IMG/VR virus record: IMGVR_UViG_3300022928_000052
Location: 1-43,446 of that record
Source: a virus
DNA: 43,446 nucleotides
Direction: 5' to 3' (one strand)
Shown here: piece after piece, positions 32,022 through 38,231 of the stretch
How the letters are laid out: the number at the start of each line of letters is the position of its first letter
Numbering within the stretch: position 1 is the stretch's first letter
The notes under the pieces: generated by a model
Seen by the model: the letters and a program-made list of their open reading frames with translations, nothing else
Database searches by the model: none
What the model was told of the DNA's origin: nothing
Made by a program: the position numbers and the translations under genes

Positions 32022-32255
32022 GAGCGAATCTACACGGAATGAACGCCAGTCATTAATATCCAAATCAAATACACGCACTGCAAGTTGATTCTTTTCAGTG
32101 TTTGCGTTTGCATCGGTCTTAGGCATTTTGTCCGTTGGAATCATATCAGATACCAAGGTTGCTCTCATTTCACGAACTCCACCGTCCTTTACTTTTGTAA
32201 AAGACAAGTTCACGACACCTTCACGTAAGGTGTTAACGATTTCTTCATAAGTCAT
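32001..32255 (-). CDS. Small SH3-like beta-barrel protein, WYL_2/DUF2693-like (84 aa)
   Basis: The sequence MTYEEIVNTLREGVVNLSFT, then VREMRATLVSDMIP and VFDLDINDWRSFRVDSL fits the short SH3-barrel family in which a basic V-R-x-x-x-A-T-L segment leads to M-I-P. The start is set at 32255 because GGAGA lies 5 nt before it and the previous gene stops one base upstream; a longer frame to 32267 lacks a ribosome site. The family is common in phages and has no known function. Confidence 0.68.
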   Translation of the reverse strand: MTYEEIVNTLREGVVNLSFTKVKDGGVREMRATLVSDMIPTDKMPKTDANANTEKNQLAVRVFDLDINDWRSFRVDSLLTFSAV

Positions 32256-32256
32256 T

Positions 32257-32481
32257 TCATTCTCCATTATTAAGGGTCTCTTTATTTTCCAATATATGAG
32301 GGGCAATTTCCGCAAGGTCTTCTAGATACATATCCCAAGGGTAGTGTCGAAGGCAACTTGATGCCATCTTACGTATCTCAGTCATGTTATCTCTTTTGTA
32401 TATACCTCTAGGGTTCTGCAATTCTTTTAGAAAGGTTGCAGTTCTCTTGAGGGCATGATACCGTTCATCGGGCATAGTCAT
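32257..32481 (-). CDS. Small BPSL0761-like protein (74 aa)
   Basis: MPDERYHALKRTATFLKEL followed by IRKMASSCLRHYPWD matches the short family with an MP-x-ER start, a helical FL-x-L and an LRHYP motif. The start overlaps the previous stop as TAATG (32481); a second ATG at 32475 is also possible. The function is unknown. Confidence 0.65.
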   Translation of the reverse strand: MTMPDERYHALKRTATFLKELQNPRGIYKRDNMTEIRKMASSCLRHYPWDMYLEDLAEIAPHILENKETLNNGE

Positions 32482-33032
32482 TAAGCGACTCCTTCAGAAA
32501 ACCATTGAGGTGTCTCAACGTTCTTCCACTTTGCGAATTCTACCTTCTCATTTATATAGTAGAAACGGTATGCTTCTACTGGGTCTTCACGTTTGCAATA
32601 CTCAGGCATTGCTTGTGCGAATCTTGTTAGTCTTACGACTTGTTTAATGTTGCGTGGCGCAAACCACAGATAACCACCTAACTTATCGTAGGTAGCATGA
32701 ACACGTTCGTATCGTTTCTCATACTCCTTTGCGGTTGCTTGGAAGTGTTTGAACAACCATCGGTAGTTCTTATCGTTCTCACGTGTCCAGATGTTAGATG
32801 GGTGATTGACATGTGATGCTTTGTACAAGTCACGTTCTTGTGCAGCCCCCCTCAGTCTCCACCGTTTGATGTTACGACCATTCTTGGTCTTGTCGGTATA
32901 CAACTCACCATCTAGTACACGATGTGCGGTAGACAACATCTGACCGTACTCAGTGACCATCTTGACCACGTGTTTGTCACACATCATCTCTGCGGCAATC
33001 TTAGGGTCATTGTCTAAGTGAAATATATTCAT
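32481..33032 (-). CDS. Conserved phage protein (183 aa), possibly Pyr_excise-like
   Basis: The N-terminus MNIFHLDNDPKIAAEMMCDK is followed by HVVKMVTEYGQMLSTAHR, later NHPSNIWTRENDKNYRWLF and PEYCKREDPVEAYRFYYI. The order D-x-x-x-A-x-x-x-x-(D)K-(H/R)-x-x-K-x-x-x-E-x-x-Q-x-L, then H-P-x-x-x-W and a Y-x-W-L helix recalls the pyrimidine-dimer glycosylase family, but I cannot confirm the catalytic residues. Treat it as a conserved phage gene with a possible DNA-repair link. It overlaps both neighbours by 1-4 nt. Confidence 0.6.
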   Translation of the reverse strand: MNIFHLDNDPKIAAEMMCDKHVVKMVTEYGQMLSTAHRVLDGELYTDKTKNGRNIKRWRLRGAAQERDLYKASHVNHPSNIWTRENDKNYRWLFKHFQATAKEYEKRYERVHATYDKLGGYLWFAPRNIKQVVRLTRFAQAMPEYCKREDPVEAYRFYYINEKVEFAKWKNVETPQWFSEGVA

Positions 33033-33274
33033 AGGTGTGATATCTCCACAAGTAATTTATCGACTTCACCCATTGTAAGACGCCCAATTACATCTTCAGT
33101 GATTGGTGAATCATAACATAACCCACCATCTTTGTCAAGCACTTCAAGTTCATACAGGCCTTTCTCACCGCCGTAAGAGAAGTTGTGTTTGACTACAGAT
33201 GCGCCATAATCATTATCAAATTTATAAACGAGTTGGTAACCGTCTACTCCAGGCATGTCGAATTTCTCGACCAT
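33029..33274 (-). CDS. Small conserved hypothetical protein (81 aa)
   Basis: The sequence MVEKFDMPGVDGYQLVYKFD, then YGASVVKHNFSYGG, EKGLYELEVLD, CYDSPITEDVIGRLTM and EVDKLLVEI forms a compact alpha/beta domain of the kind common in marine T4-like phages. The start at 33274 is preferred because AAGG lies about 8 nt before it; the frame also has ATGs at 33289 and 33310. The stop overlaps the next start (ATGA). The function is unknown. Confidence 0.62.
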   Translation of the reverse strand: MVEKFDMPGVDGYQLVYKFDNDYGASVVKHNFSYGGEKGLYELEVLDKDGGLCYDSPITEDVIGRLTMGEVDKLLVEISHL

Positions 33275-33293
33275 ACACCCACCCTTCATTTCT

Positions 33294-33542
33294 CTAACTT
33301 CCGATTGCATTATAATAACCCTTCGCTTTTACACGCATGTCTCCAAAGTTTGGTTCATTCACTTGTTTGACAACATAAAGTTTGGAACCAGTAAACCACT
33401 CACATGCGTCACGATAATCATCCAGTTCACGGATTGGAACTACCGTATCAATAGGCATCTTCCAATTATCCATACCTTCGGTCAACTCATCAAATTTTTC
33501 TTTTAGAACGTCAATCCGTTCTTGTGTTGCAAAAGTAATCAT
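33294..33542 (-). CDS. Small hypothetical protein (82 aa)
   Basis: It begins MITFATQERIDVLKEKFDEL and contains W-K-M-P-I-D and V-P-I-R-E-L-D-D-Y. It is acidic with no recognised domain. It is the first gene after the sigma70-type promoter at 33575-33603, with GAGG about 7 nt before the ATG. The function is unknown. Confidence 0.6.
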   Translation of the reverse strand: MITFATQERIDVLKEKFDELTEGMDNWKMPIDTVVPIRELDDYRDACEWFTGSKLYVVKQVNEPNFGDMRVKAKGYYNAIGS

Positions 33543-33574
33543 ACATACACCTCTTTCTCATTATCAATACAAGT

Positions 33575-33603
33575 ATTATATCAGAGTTCTCTGAATTTGT
33601 CAA
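33575..33603 (-). promoter_or_regulatory. Sigma70-type promoter, full consensus
   Basis: TTGACA (33598-33603), 17-bp spacer and TATAAT (33575-33580) on the minus strand. The -35 and spacer lie inside the last codons of the 57-aa gene. The predicted start near 33568 leaves a 26-nt leader before the ATG at 33542. Confidence 0.85.
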
Positions 33604-33754
33604 GCAAAAACTTCATGTTTTTTTCGACATATTCGTCATATGTCAACAATGGTTCTTTGAACGTATCACGTTCTGAACAATTTTCTAGAAACATATCACG
33701 AGCAAACACCTCAAATTTAGTGCGAGTATCGGGGTTTAATAAGGGAGTTTCCAT
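33581..33754 (-). CDS. Very small conserved-looking protein (57 aa)
   Basis: The frame reads METPLLNPDTRTKFEVFARD, then MFLENCSERDTFKEP, TYDEYVEKN and FLLDKFREL. It fills the gap between two annotated genes on the same strand. AGGA lies about 8 nt before the ATG at 33754; an ATG two codons earlier (33760) overlaps the previous stop. The F-E-V-F-A-R-D-M-F-L-E-x-C pattern resembles tiny proteins of marine T4-like phages, from memory. The function is unknown. Confidence 0.62.
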   Translation of the reverse strand: METPLLNPDTRTKFEVFARDMFLENCSERDTFKEPLLTYDEYVEKNMKFLLDKFREL

Positions 33755-33756
33755 AA

Positions 33757-34053
33757 TCATTTTCCTATATGTTTAACATCACCACGGGGGATGACTTGGT
33801 ATGCACCTTTATTGTATGCGGGTGCGACAGTAAACTTCTTGGACTCTTCTAGTTTGTAAGAGTTGTCTTTTTGTGGGACATAGCCCATTTCACTAGCTGA
33901 CGGGTACTTCTTACGATGGTCTTCACCATTACCTATAGAGTAACTTTCAAGAGGTTTAAATTCGGGGTTATGTTTGGGGGTCTTTTTCCATGCATTGGTC
34001 TTACGTTTGCGACCATGAATATCATACTTCATTGAACCGTGAAAGGTTTGCAT
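33757..34053 (-). CDS. Basic conserved phage protein (98 aa)
   Basis: It starts MQTFHGSMKYDIHGRKRKTN and ends KKFTVAPAYNKGAYQVIPRG followed by DVKHIGK. It is rich in Lys, Tyr, Pro and His and probably poorly structured in the middle. The start at 34053 is set by AAGGAG exactly 6 nt upstream; longer frames to 34059 or 34107 run through the promoter. It is read from the sigma70-type promoter at 34079-34107. The C-terminal A-Y-N-K-G-A-Y-Q-V-I-P motif is one I associate with marine T4-like phages. The function is unknown. Confidence 0.68.
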   Translation of the reverse strand: MQTFHGSMKYDIHGRKRKTNAWKKTPKHNPEFKPLESYSIGNGEDHRKKYPSASEMGYVPQKDNSYKLEESKKFTVAPAYNKGAYQVIPRGDVKHIGK

Positions 34054-34069
34054 CTTCATCTCCTTACTA

Positions 34070-34077
34070 TATAAATA
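34070..34077 (+). promoter_or_regulatory. Possible second late box TATAAATA
   Basis: A perfect late box on the plus strand lies 73 nt before the 89-aa gene and next to the minus-strand sigma70 -10 box (34079-34084). It may add late transcription of the 34143-36734 operon and could oppose the minus-strand gene. Confidence 0.45.
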
Positions 34078-34078
34078 C

Positions 34079-34107
34079 ACTATACATGAATAAACATGCT
34101 TTGTCAA
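34079..34107 (-). promoter_or_regulatory. Sigma70-type promoter for the 98-aa gene
   Basis: TTGACA (34102-34107), 17-bp spacer and TATAGT (34079-34084) on the minus strand. The predicted start is near 34072, giving a leader of about 19 nt that contains AAGGAG. Confidence 0.8.
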
Positions 34108-34129
34108 GCGTTATTTAATTTAAATGAGG

Positions 34130-34137
34130 TATAAATA
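34130..34137 (+). promoter_or_regulatory. Late promoter TATAAATA, 5 nt before an ATG
   Basis: The sequence TATAAATAGAACTATG repeats base for base the one before gp25 on the other strand. A GAGG lies upstream of the box (34126-34129), 13 nt from the ATG and so outside any transcript started here. Confidence 0.75.
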
Positions 34138-34142
34138 GAACT

Positions 34143-34412
34143 ATGAGTAACGAACTATTCGATTTTGGGTTTACCCTTGTAGACGAGAACGAACTGGAGG
34201 CAGTGCAACAAGCACAGTCCCAAGTCGCCAACGTGTCTACTTCTGTGTCCGAAACCCAAGATAAACTGGACAAACTGTACAATGCGGTTCAACCCCTATT
34301 GAACAATCTCAAACAAAACCCCGAAAAGGAATATATCTTGTGGCCTAACCGTCTTGAGAAGATTGAACAGTTTGAAGACCATATACAGACAATTTATCAG
34401 GGTACAAAGTAA
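34143..34412 (+). CDS. Conserved small phage protein (89 aa)
   Basis: It starts MSNELFDFGFTLVDENELEA and has a helical centre with heptads (VSETQDKLDKLYNAVQPLLN), then NPEKEYILWPNRLEKIEQFE. It is mostly helical, probably a coiled-coil dimer. It is the first gene of a four-gene operon behind a late box, with each gene overlapping the next by one base (TAATG). The start of the next gene depends on translation of this one. I recall similar proteins in marine T4-like phages but no function. Confidence 0.68.
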   Translation: MSNELFDFGFTLVDENELEAVQQAQSQVANVSTSVSETQDKLDKLYNAVQPLLNNLKQNPEKEYILWPNRLEKIEQFEDHIQTIYQGTK

Positions 34413-35206
34413 TGTTATTATACCGCACTCAACCCAAGAATGGCAAGCAAAGTAACATCATTAATCTTGATGCGAAAGAAAGATTGATAAGTATGTTGGG
34501 CGACTTTAATCGTTTTAACAATAAGCGTATAACTGTAACTGACTTCACAACACTTATCACTGACGCAAGTATCGTTGATGCACTATTGTGTTGCGGTGGA
34601 TACAGTAACATCCTTGTGGTGACTTCATTCGAAGACTCGGTGTATGACCGATTGAGAGACCGTAACTACAGAGCGGTTAAAAGTGCGGGTGACCATTTCT
34701 TACCTATTGTTCATAAGTTTAACGAAAGTGACGGTAAGATGACGGTCACTTCAACCAAAGGTGGTACTAATTTCTTCAAACCAATCTATGAGAAGTTTGG
34801 AGTTGATACCATAGATGTTGATGGTCATTTCAGAGTTGATGGTGATTTTAAAATTAAGACTGACGAGAAATTTGATGTAGTAGTTCTTCTTGGTTCAGAA
34901 TCATTCAAGAAAGGTAGTTTCAAAGCTTCGGATGTTAAAAAGAAATTCGCAAGATATTGTACATCTACTTTTGACCTAATTGATATATATCGTAACGATT
35001 TAAGAGACCTCAAGGGTGGTGCAGACAATTTAGAAGACCACATAGAAAGAGTCATTGAGTGTGTAAACACTCCAACAAAAGTTTATGATAAAACAACTCG
35101 TCTTGTAACTAGTGCTGGTTATATGAAAAACCTGAGACAACAACTATTGTTTTATAGACTTGCATTGAATCTCGAAAACGTGAATGAATATTATAAGGTG
35201 TACTAA
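34412..35206 (+). CDS. Unknown protein A of a tandem paralogous pair (264 aa)
   Basis: I do not recognise a family. Features are a strand YSNILVVTSFEDSVYDRL (about 68-85), a segment KFDVVVLLGSESFKKGSFKA (about 152-171), then KKFARYCTSTFDLIDIYR. It ends E-Y-Y-K-V-Y. The same elements occur in order in the next gene, so the two are paralogues. The alternating hydrophobic strands and polar loops suggest an alpha/beta (Rossmann-like) fold, but no glycine-rich cofactor loop is visible. It is coupled to both neighbours by TAATG and should be expressed late. Confidence 0.65.
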   Translation: MLLYRTQPKNGKQSNIINLDAKERLISMLGDFNRFNNKRITVTDFTTLITDASIVDALLCCGGYSNILVVTSFEDSVYDRLRDRNYRAVKSAGDHFLPIVHKFNESDGKMTVTSTKGGTNFFKPIYEKFGVDTIDVDGHFRVDGDFKIKTDEKFDVVVLLGSESFKKGSFKASDVKKKFARYCTSTFDLIDIYRNDLRDLKGGADNLEDHIERVIECVNTPTKVYDKTTRLVTSAGYMKNLRQQLLFYRLALNLENVNEYYKVY

Positions 35207-36054
35207 TGAATAATTTATACGATGTCTTCATCGAAAAGACCGATAGTAAAACAAGAGCATTGTTACTTGACGAAAATAGTTATGGAAGTCTATGGAAAAA
35301 GATACAAGATTTCATGGCATCTGACCCCACCTATGATTATACTGTAGAACAAGACAGTATCAATGCGATGATAATGTGGTCTATTATTATAAACAATATT
35401 ATTGTGCGATTAAGATACAATAATGTTTTGGTAGTGCCTTCGTTTAGAGACAGTAACTACCCAAGTCTATGGGACAATACTGTTGATAGAATTATGCCTA
35501 ACGTACAGAGTAATATTTGGCCTATAATTAATAAACACTTTTCGGTATCGACCAACGTATATGTCGCATATTCAGAAACACATCAAAGTTTCGCACGAAG
35601 TTTAATGAGACATTTCAATGTAAATCGAATTGCTGCGAACAAACCATATGTCATGGGAGATAGTACCTATATGGTTGACGTTCCAGATGACATAAAATTT
35701 GACGCAGTCTTCTTAGCAGGCATTCCGATGAATTCGGACGAGACTTTTGAAGCAAACGATATAAAGACGGATTTCTCTCCAGTTTGTACAATCGGGTTTG
35801 ACCTAATCGACTTGTACGAAACTCGTCATGATGGTGGAGACCTAGCCCAATCAGTCATTGACGGTACACCTTTACCTGCAACTCAACTCAGAATTACGGG
35901 TGACACAAAAGATATGTCTGAGATATCAGAACATATAAATAATACCATACATACTATGTCGCATTTACAAGAAAACGAAGAGTCTATAGGTAACCTAGAC
36001 GTTATCCTACAAAGACTGTCCGAAGTAATCAGAAAAGAATTCAAGGTATACTAA
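35206..36054 (+). CDS. Unknown protein B of a tandem paralogous pair (282 aa)
   Basis: It aligns with the previous gene through YNNVLVVPSFRDSNYPSL, then KFDAVFLAGIPMN-x-DETFEA followed by a CTIGFDLIDLYE segment, and ends E-F-K-V-Y. It has extra N-terminal residues (MNNLYDVFIEKTD) and a longer region after the FDLIDLY motif. Overall identity is low, so the duplication is old or the pair diverged in function, for example as a heterodimer. No catalytic motif is recognised. The start is coupled to the upstream stop by TAATG. Confidence 0.65.
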   Translation: MNNLYDVFIEKTDSKTRALLLDENSYGSLWKKIQDFMASDPTYDYTVEQDSINAMIMWSIIINNIIVRLRYNNVLVVPSFRDSNYPSLWDNTVDRIMPNVQSNIWPIINKHFSVSTNVYVAYSETHQSFARSLMRHFNVNRIAANKPYVMGDSTYMVDVPDDIKFDAVFLAGIPMNSDETFEANDIKTDFSPVCTIGFDLIDLYETRHDGGDLAQSVIDGTPLPATQLRITGDTKDMSEISEHINNTIHTMSHLQENEESIGNLDVILQRLSEVIRKEFKVY

Positions 36055-36734
36055 TGATTAAGTTTAAAAAGTTTATAACAGAGGGTGTTGATGACCCCGC
36101 TATTTTCAAAGCAGTTTTCCTTGCTGGTGGGCCTGGGTCTGGTAAATCATTCATCGTAGGTAAGACTGGTCTTCCCGCACTTGGTTTGAAAGTTATAAAC
36201 TCAGACGATGCCTATGAAGTTGCAATGAAGAAAGCAGGACTGGAAATGTCTCCTGAAAATATCTTCTCAGTTCAAGGTCAAGATATCCGTGGTCGTGCAA
36301 AAGCGCTCACAGGTAAAAAACAAGCACTATACCTTATGGGTAGACTTGGTGTTGTGGTTGATGGTACAGGTAAAGACTTTGATAAGGTCAAGAAACAAGC
36401 AAAGGCAATGAAAGACTTGGGTTATGATATCGCAATGATATTTGTTAACACTGACCTTGATACTGCAATTGCACGTGATAAAGCACGTGACCGTACTATT
36501 GGTGAGAAGGAAGTTACAAACTACTGGAAGACTGTTCAAAAGAACATTGGTGCATTCCAGACTTTCTTTGGTAAAAAGAATATGTTAATTGTTGATAACT
36601 CTGAAGGTAAGGATTACCAGAAAGAGACTCTCCGTGCATACAAAGATGTTCGGAAGTTCTTAGATAAAGAACCAGAGAATGCCAAAGCAAAATCTTGGAT
36701 TAAGAAAGAAAGAGAAAAGAAGAAAAGAACCTAA
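36054..36734 (+). CDS. P-loop kinase (zeta-toxin/AAA_33-like) with capsid-targeting-like N-terminus (226 aa)
   Basis: Walker A GGPGSGKS is at residues 25-32. LGLKVINSDDAYEVAMKKAG follows, then GVVVDGTGKDFDKV as the second nucleotide or substrate strand, IAMIFVNTDLDTAIARDKAR-x-RTIG with the arginine lid, and a Lys-rich C-terminus. The layout fits small-molecule or polynucleotide kinases of the zeta-toxin type. The first eleven residues, MIKFKKFITEG, resemble the targeting peptides of T4 internal head proteins (M-K-x-F-x-E-F-x-x-E), including an I-x-E-G site like those cut by the prohead protease. Packaging into the head is therefore possible but inferred. Confidence 0.78.
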   Translation: MIKFKKFITEGVDDPAIFKAVFLAGGPGSGKSFIVGKTGLPALGLKVINSDDAYEVAMKKAGLEMSPENIFSVQGQDIRGRAKALTGKKQALYLMGRLGVVVDGTGKDFDKVKKQAKAMKDLGYDIAMIFVNTDLDTAIARDKARDRTIGEKEVTNYWKTVQKNIGAFQTFFGKKNMLIVDNSEGKDYQKETLRAYKDVRKFLDKEPENAKAKSWIKKEREKKKRT

Positions 36735-36737
36735 GTT

Positions 36738-36812
36738 TGGCGCCCCCGCATGGAATCGAACCACGAGTTATGCGTTCGTAGCGCATCGTTTTATCCGTTA
36801 AACTACGGAGGC
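36738..36812 (-). tRNA. tRNA-Arg (anticodon ACG)
   Basis: A complete cloverleaf is visible on the minus strand: 7-bp acceptor GCCTCCG/CGGGGGC with one G-U pair, a 4-bp D stem GTTT/AAAC, a 5-bp anticodon stem ATGCG/CGCAT with loop CTACGAA, a T arm CGTGG/CCATG with TTCGATT, discriminator G, and an encoded CCA. The ACG anticodon (inosine after host editing) reads CGT and CGC. It is 75 nt long and its 3' end lies 4 bases from the stop of the convergent kinase gene. Confidence 0.93.
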
Positions 36813-36822
36813 AGTGATTGAT

Positions 36823-36898
36823 TGGCCGACCTACAAGGACTCGAACCTTGAACCCAAGTTTAGAAGACTCGTATGATATCCAGTTTCACCATAAGTCG
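36823..36898 (-). tRNA. tRNA-Arg (anticodon TCT)
   Basis: The cloverleaf has acceptor CGACTTA/TAGGTCG, D stem GTGA/TCAT, anticodon stem CGAGT/ACTTG with loop CTTCTAA, T arm CAAGG/CCTTG with TTCGAGT, discriminator G and an encoded CCA. It reads AGA. It is the first RNA after the consensus promoter at 36918-36946 and lies 10 nt from the second arginine tRNA. Confidence 0.93.
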
Positions 36899-36917
36899 TA
36901 TTCCCAATCATTTAATA

Positions 36918-36946
36918 ATTATATCAGTCTTGATATAAATTGTCAA
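36918..36946 (-). promoter_or_regulatory. Sigma70-type promoter for the tRNA pair, full consensus
   Basis: TTGACA (36941-36946), 17-bp spacer and TATAAT (36918-36923) on the minus strand. The expected start near 36911 is about 13 nt before the first tRNA. The -35 overlaps the last codons of the 208-aa gene upstream. Confidence 0.9.
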
Positions 36947-37569
36947 GTTCTTTTTGCACGAATCTTTACATTGTCACCAATAGGAATCTTGATGTTATTA
37001 TGAGAGTGGTATAGATTAAACTCAACATTAGGAAACTCCTTAAACATATTAGTCCATATGGGTCTCCAGTTGTTTGCGAGTCTAACAGTGTTACCAGTAC
37101 TGCGGTCTGACTCTAGAAGTAGGTCAGTGAAACTCTCTAGGTTCATATCAAAAATACTATCAAACCCATAGATGTGAACCTCGGTAGCCCTCATCTTTGC
37201 ACATGCATAATGGACTGCCATGTGGCCACAATTGAAGTTAGTTGCAGCCATCTTGGGGTCACCCTTTCCTGCCGCATATGGGGGAATATGAGTATAGAAT
37301 CCCTTGATAAGATGTGAGTATTTCATATAGAATGTTCCAGACTGTTCCATCCAGATTTTAGGTCTTTGACCCAATACCCAATCATACATGTCCAGTTTGA
37401 TGCGACCCTCTTGAAGTGCCTTCATCATCTTGAAGTCAACCATACAAGTTGCGTGTACTTCACTACGAGGAATTTCAAATGGGGGCATATTGCAAATCAA
37501 CAATTTGCCTGGCGTTCCTCTCTTAAAGATTCCCGCATGGTCACCATTACCTAGAACATTAACTCTCAT
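36943..37569 (-). CDS. Rossmann-like protein, possibly glycosyltransferase or MptE-like (208 aa)
   Basis: It begins MRVNVLGNGDHAGIFKRGTP, a nucleotide-binding-like strand and loop. Later NCGHMAVHYACAKMRATEVH, then IYGFDSIFD, resembles the S-G-x-x-A-x-x-x-A-x-x-x-G-A-x-x-I-x-L-x-G-x-D segment of DUF115/MptE-like proteins and some sialyltransferases. It sits at the end of the sugar cassette, 3 nt after the GroES-like gene. The identification is tentative; the substrate is unknown. Confidence 0.55.
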   Translation of the reverse strand: MRVNVLGNGDHAGIFKRGTPGKLLICNMPPFEIPRSEVHATCMVDFKMMKALQEGRIKLDMYDWVLGQRPKIWMEQSGTFYMKYSHLIKGFYTHIPPYAAGKGDPKMAATNFNCGHMAVHYACAKMRATEVHIYGFDSIFDMNLESFTDLLLESDRSTGNTVRLANNWRPIWTNMFKEFPNVEFNLYHSHNNIKIPIGDNVKIRAKRT

Positions 37570-37572
37570 GTT

Positions 37573-37827
37573 TTACTCTACAATCAACTTAATATCTAAT
37601 TGGTTTATTACCGCACACTTCAAACCATCAATCTCTACTGGCATGGATTTACTCCAGTCAAGAAATACTTTGTTCTTGGGTTTGATATCCTCAACCGTAT
37701 CACCAACTGCGATAACGATTGCTGGCTTATTACCAGACGTGACATCACCCGATAGGATAATACCACCTGCGGTTTTCTCTTCAACTTCTGCTTGTGTCAC
37801 TAGGACGTTGTTGTGTAATACTTTCAT
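37573..37827 (-). CDS. GroES-like co-chaperonin (84 aa)
   Basis: It begins MKVLHNNVLVTQAEVEEKTA, followed by GGIILSG at the position of the GroES mobile loop, whose I-V-L tripeptide contacts GroEL. Here it is I-I-L. VIAVGD and K-x-K-N-K-V-F follow, ending in D-I-K-L-I-V-E like the L-A-I-V-E end of GroES. It is about ten residues shorter than GroES and much closer to it than to T4 gp31 in visible sequence. A role in GroEL-dependent folding of capsid protein, as for gp31, is inferred. It overlaps the nuclease gene by 4 nt. Confidence 0.85.
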   Translation of the reverse strand: MKVLHNNVLVTQAEVEEKTAGGIILSGDVTSGNKPAIVIAVGDTVEDIKPKNKVFLDWSKSMPVEIDGLKCAVINQLDIKLIVE

Positions 37828-38231
37828 AGTTGTACTAATTCTCTATTTGCCAAATGTTGGTCTTTAATAATTTCTTTAGATTGTCCATTATACTCTACTG
37901 CATGGTAATTGTCAACCAAATATTGATTGATATCAATCCGACTACCATCGTCATATTCAACAACAAATGTACCAAGGATACGTCCGAACTTACCCTTACC
38001 ATCCTTTGTTGTTTTAAGAATAGGGGTTGTTCCTAAAGCTTTCTTGAGGAATGCTTTTGCAGCCAATCCATATTTCTTTTCAACTTTATCACGTGTTCGT
38101 GATTCGGGGGTGTCGATACCAAGTAAGCGAATACGTTCTTTTCTTAACCAGACACCAAAACCTAAATCGATGTCAACGTCAACGGTATCACCATCAACGA
38201 CACGTACTACTTTTGTTCTGTATTCATGCAT
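37824..38231 (-). CDS. Staphylococcal-nuclease-like (thermonuclease) protein (135 aa)
   Basis: The SNase fold pattern is clear: VVRVVDGDTVDVDIDLG, RIRLLGIDTPES with Arg35, Asp40 and Glu43 at the classical catalytic positions, KYGLAAKAFL, GKGKFGRILG with Arg84 in place of Arg87, and INQYLVDNYHAV. The start at 38231 overlaps the previous stop. The frame runs upstream to 38312, but that part belongs to the overlapped gene. No signal peptide is visible, so it would act in the cytoplasm, on host DNA or RNA. Confidence 0.88.
   Translation of the reverse strand: MHEYRTKVVRVVDGDTVDVDIDLGFGVWLRKERIRLLGIDTPESRTRDKVEKKYGLAAKAFLKKALGTTPILKTTKDGKGKFGRILGTFVVEYDDGSRIDINQYLVDNYHAVEYNGQSKEIIKDQHLANRELVQL

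Noticed and set aside
34086-34118. Ten-codon frame after the plus-strand late box at 34070
   Set aside because: Too short, no ribosome site, and it overlaps the opposing sigma70-type promoter.
36054-36734. Zeta-type toxin of a toxin-antitoxin pair
   Set aside because: The P-loop pattern fits, but no antitoxin-like gene is adjacent and the gene is coupled to phage late genes. I kept kinase without a toxin claim.
36735-36812. Terminator for the plus-strand operon ending at 36734
   Set aside because: No hairpin with a T run is visible. The operon runs straight into the antisense strand of tRNA-Arg, whose fold might act as one, but this is not supported.
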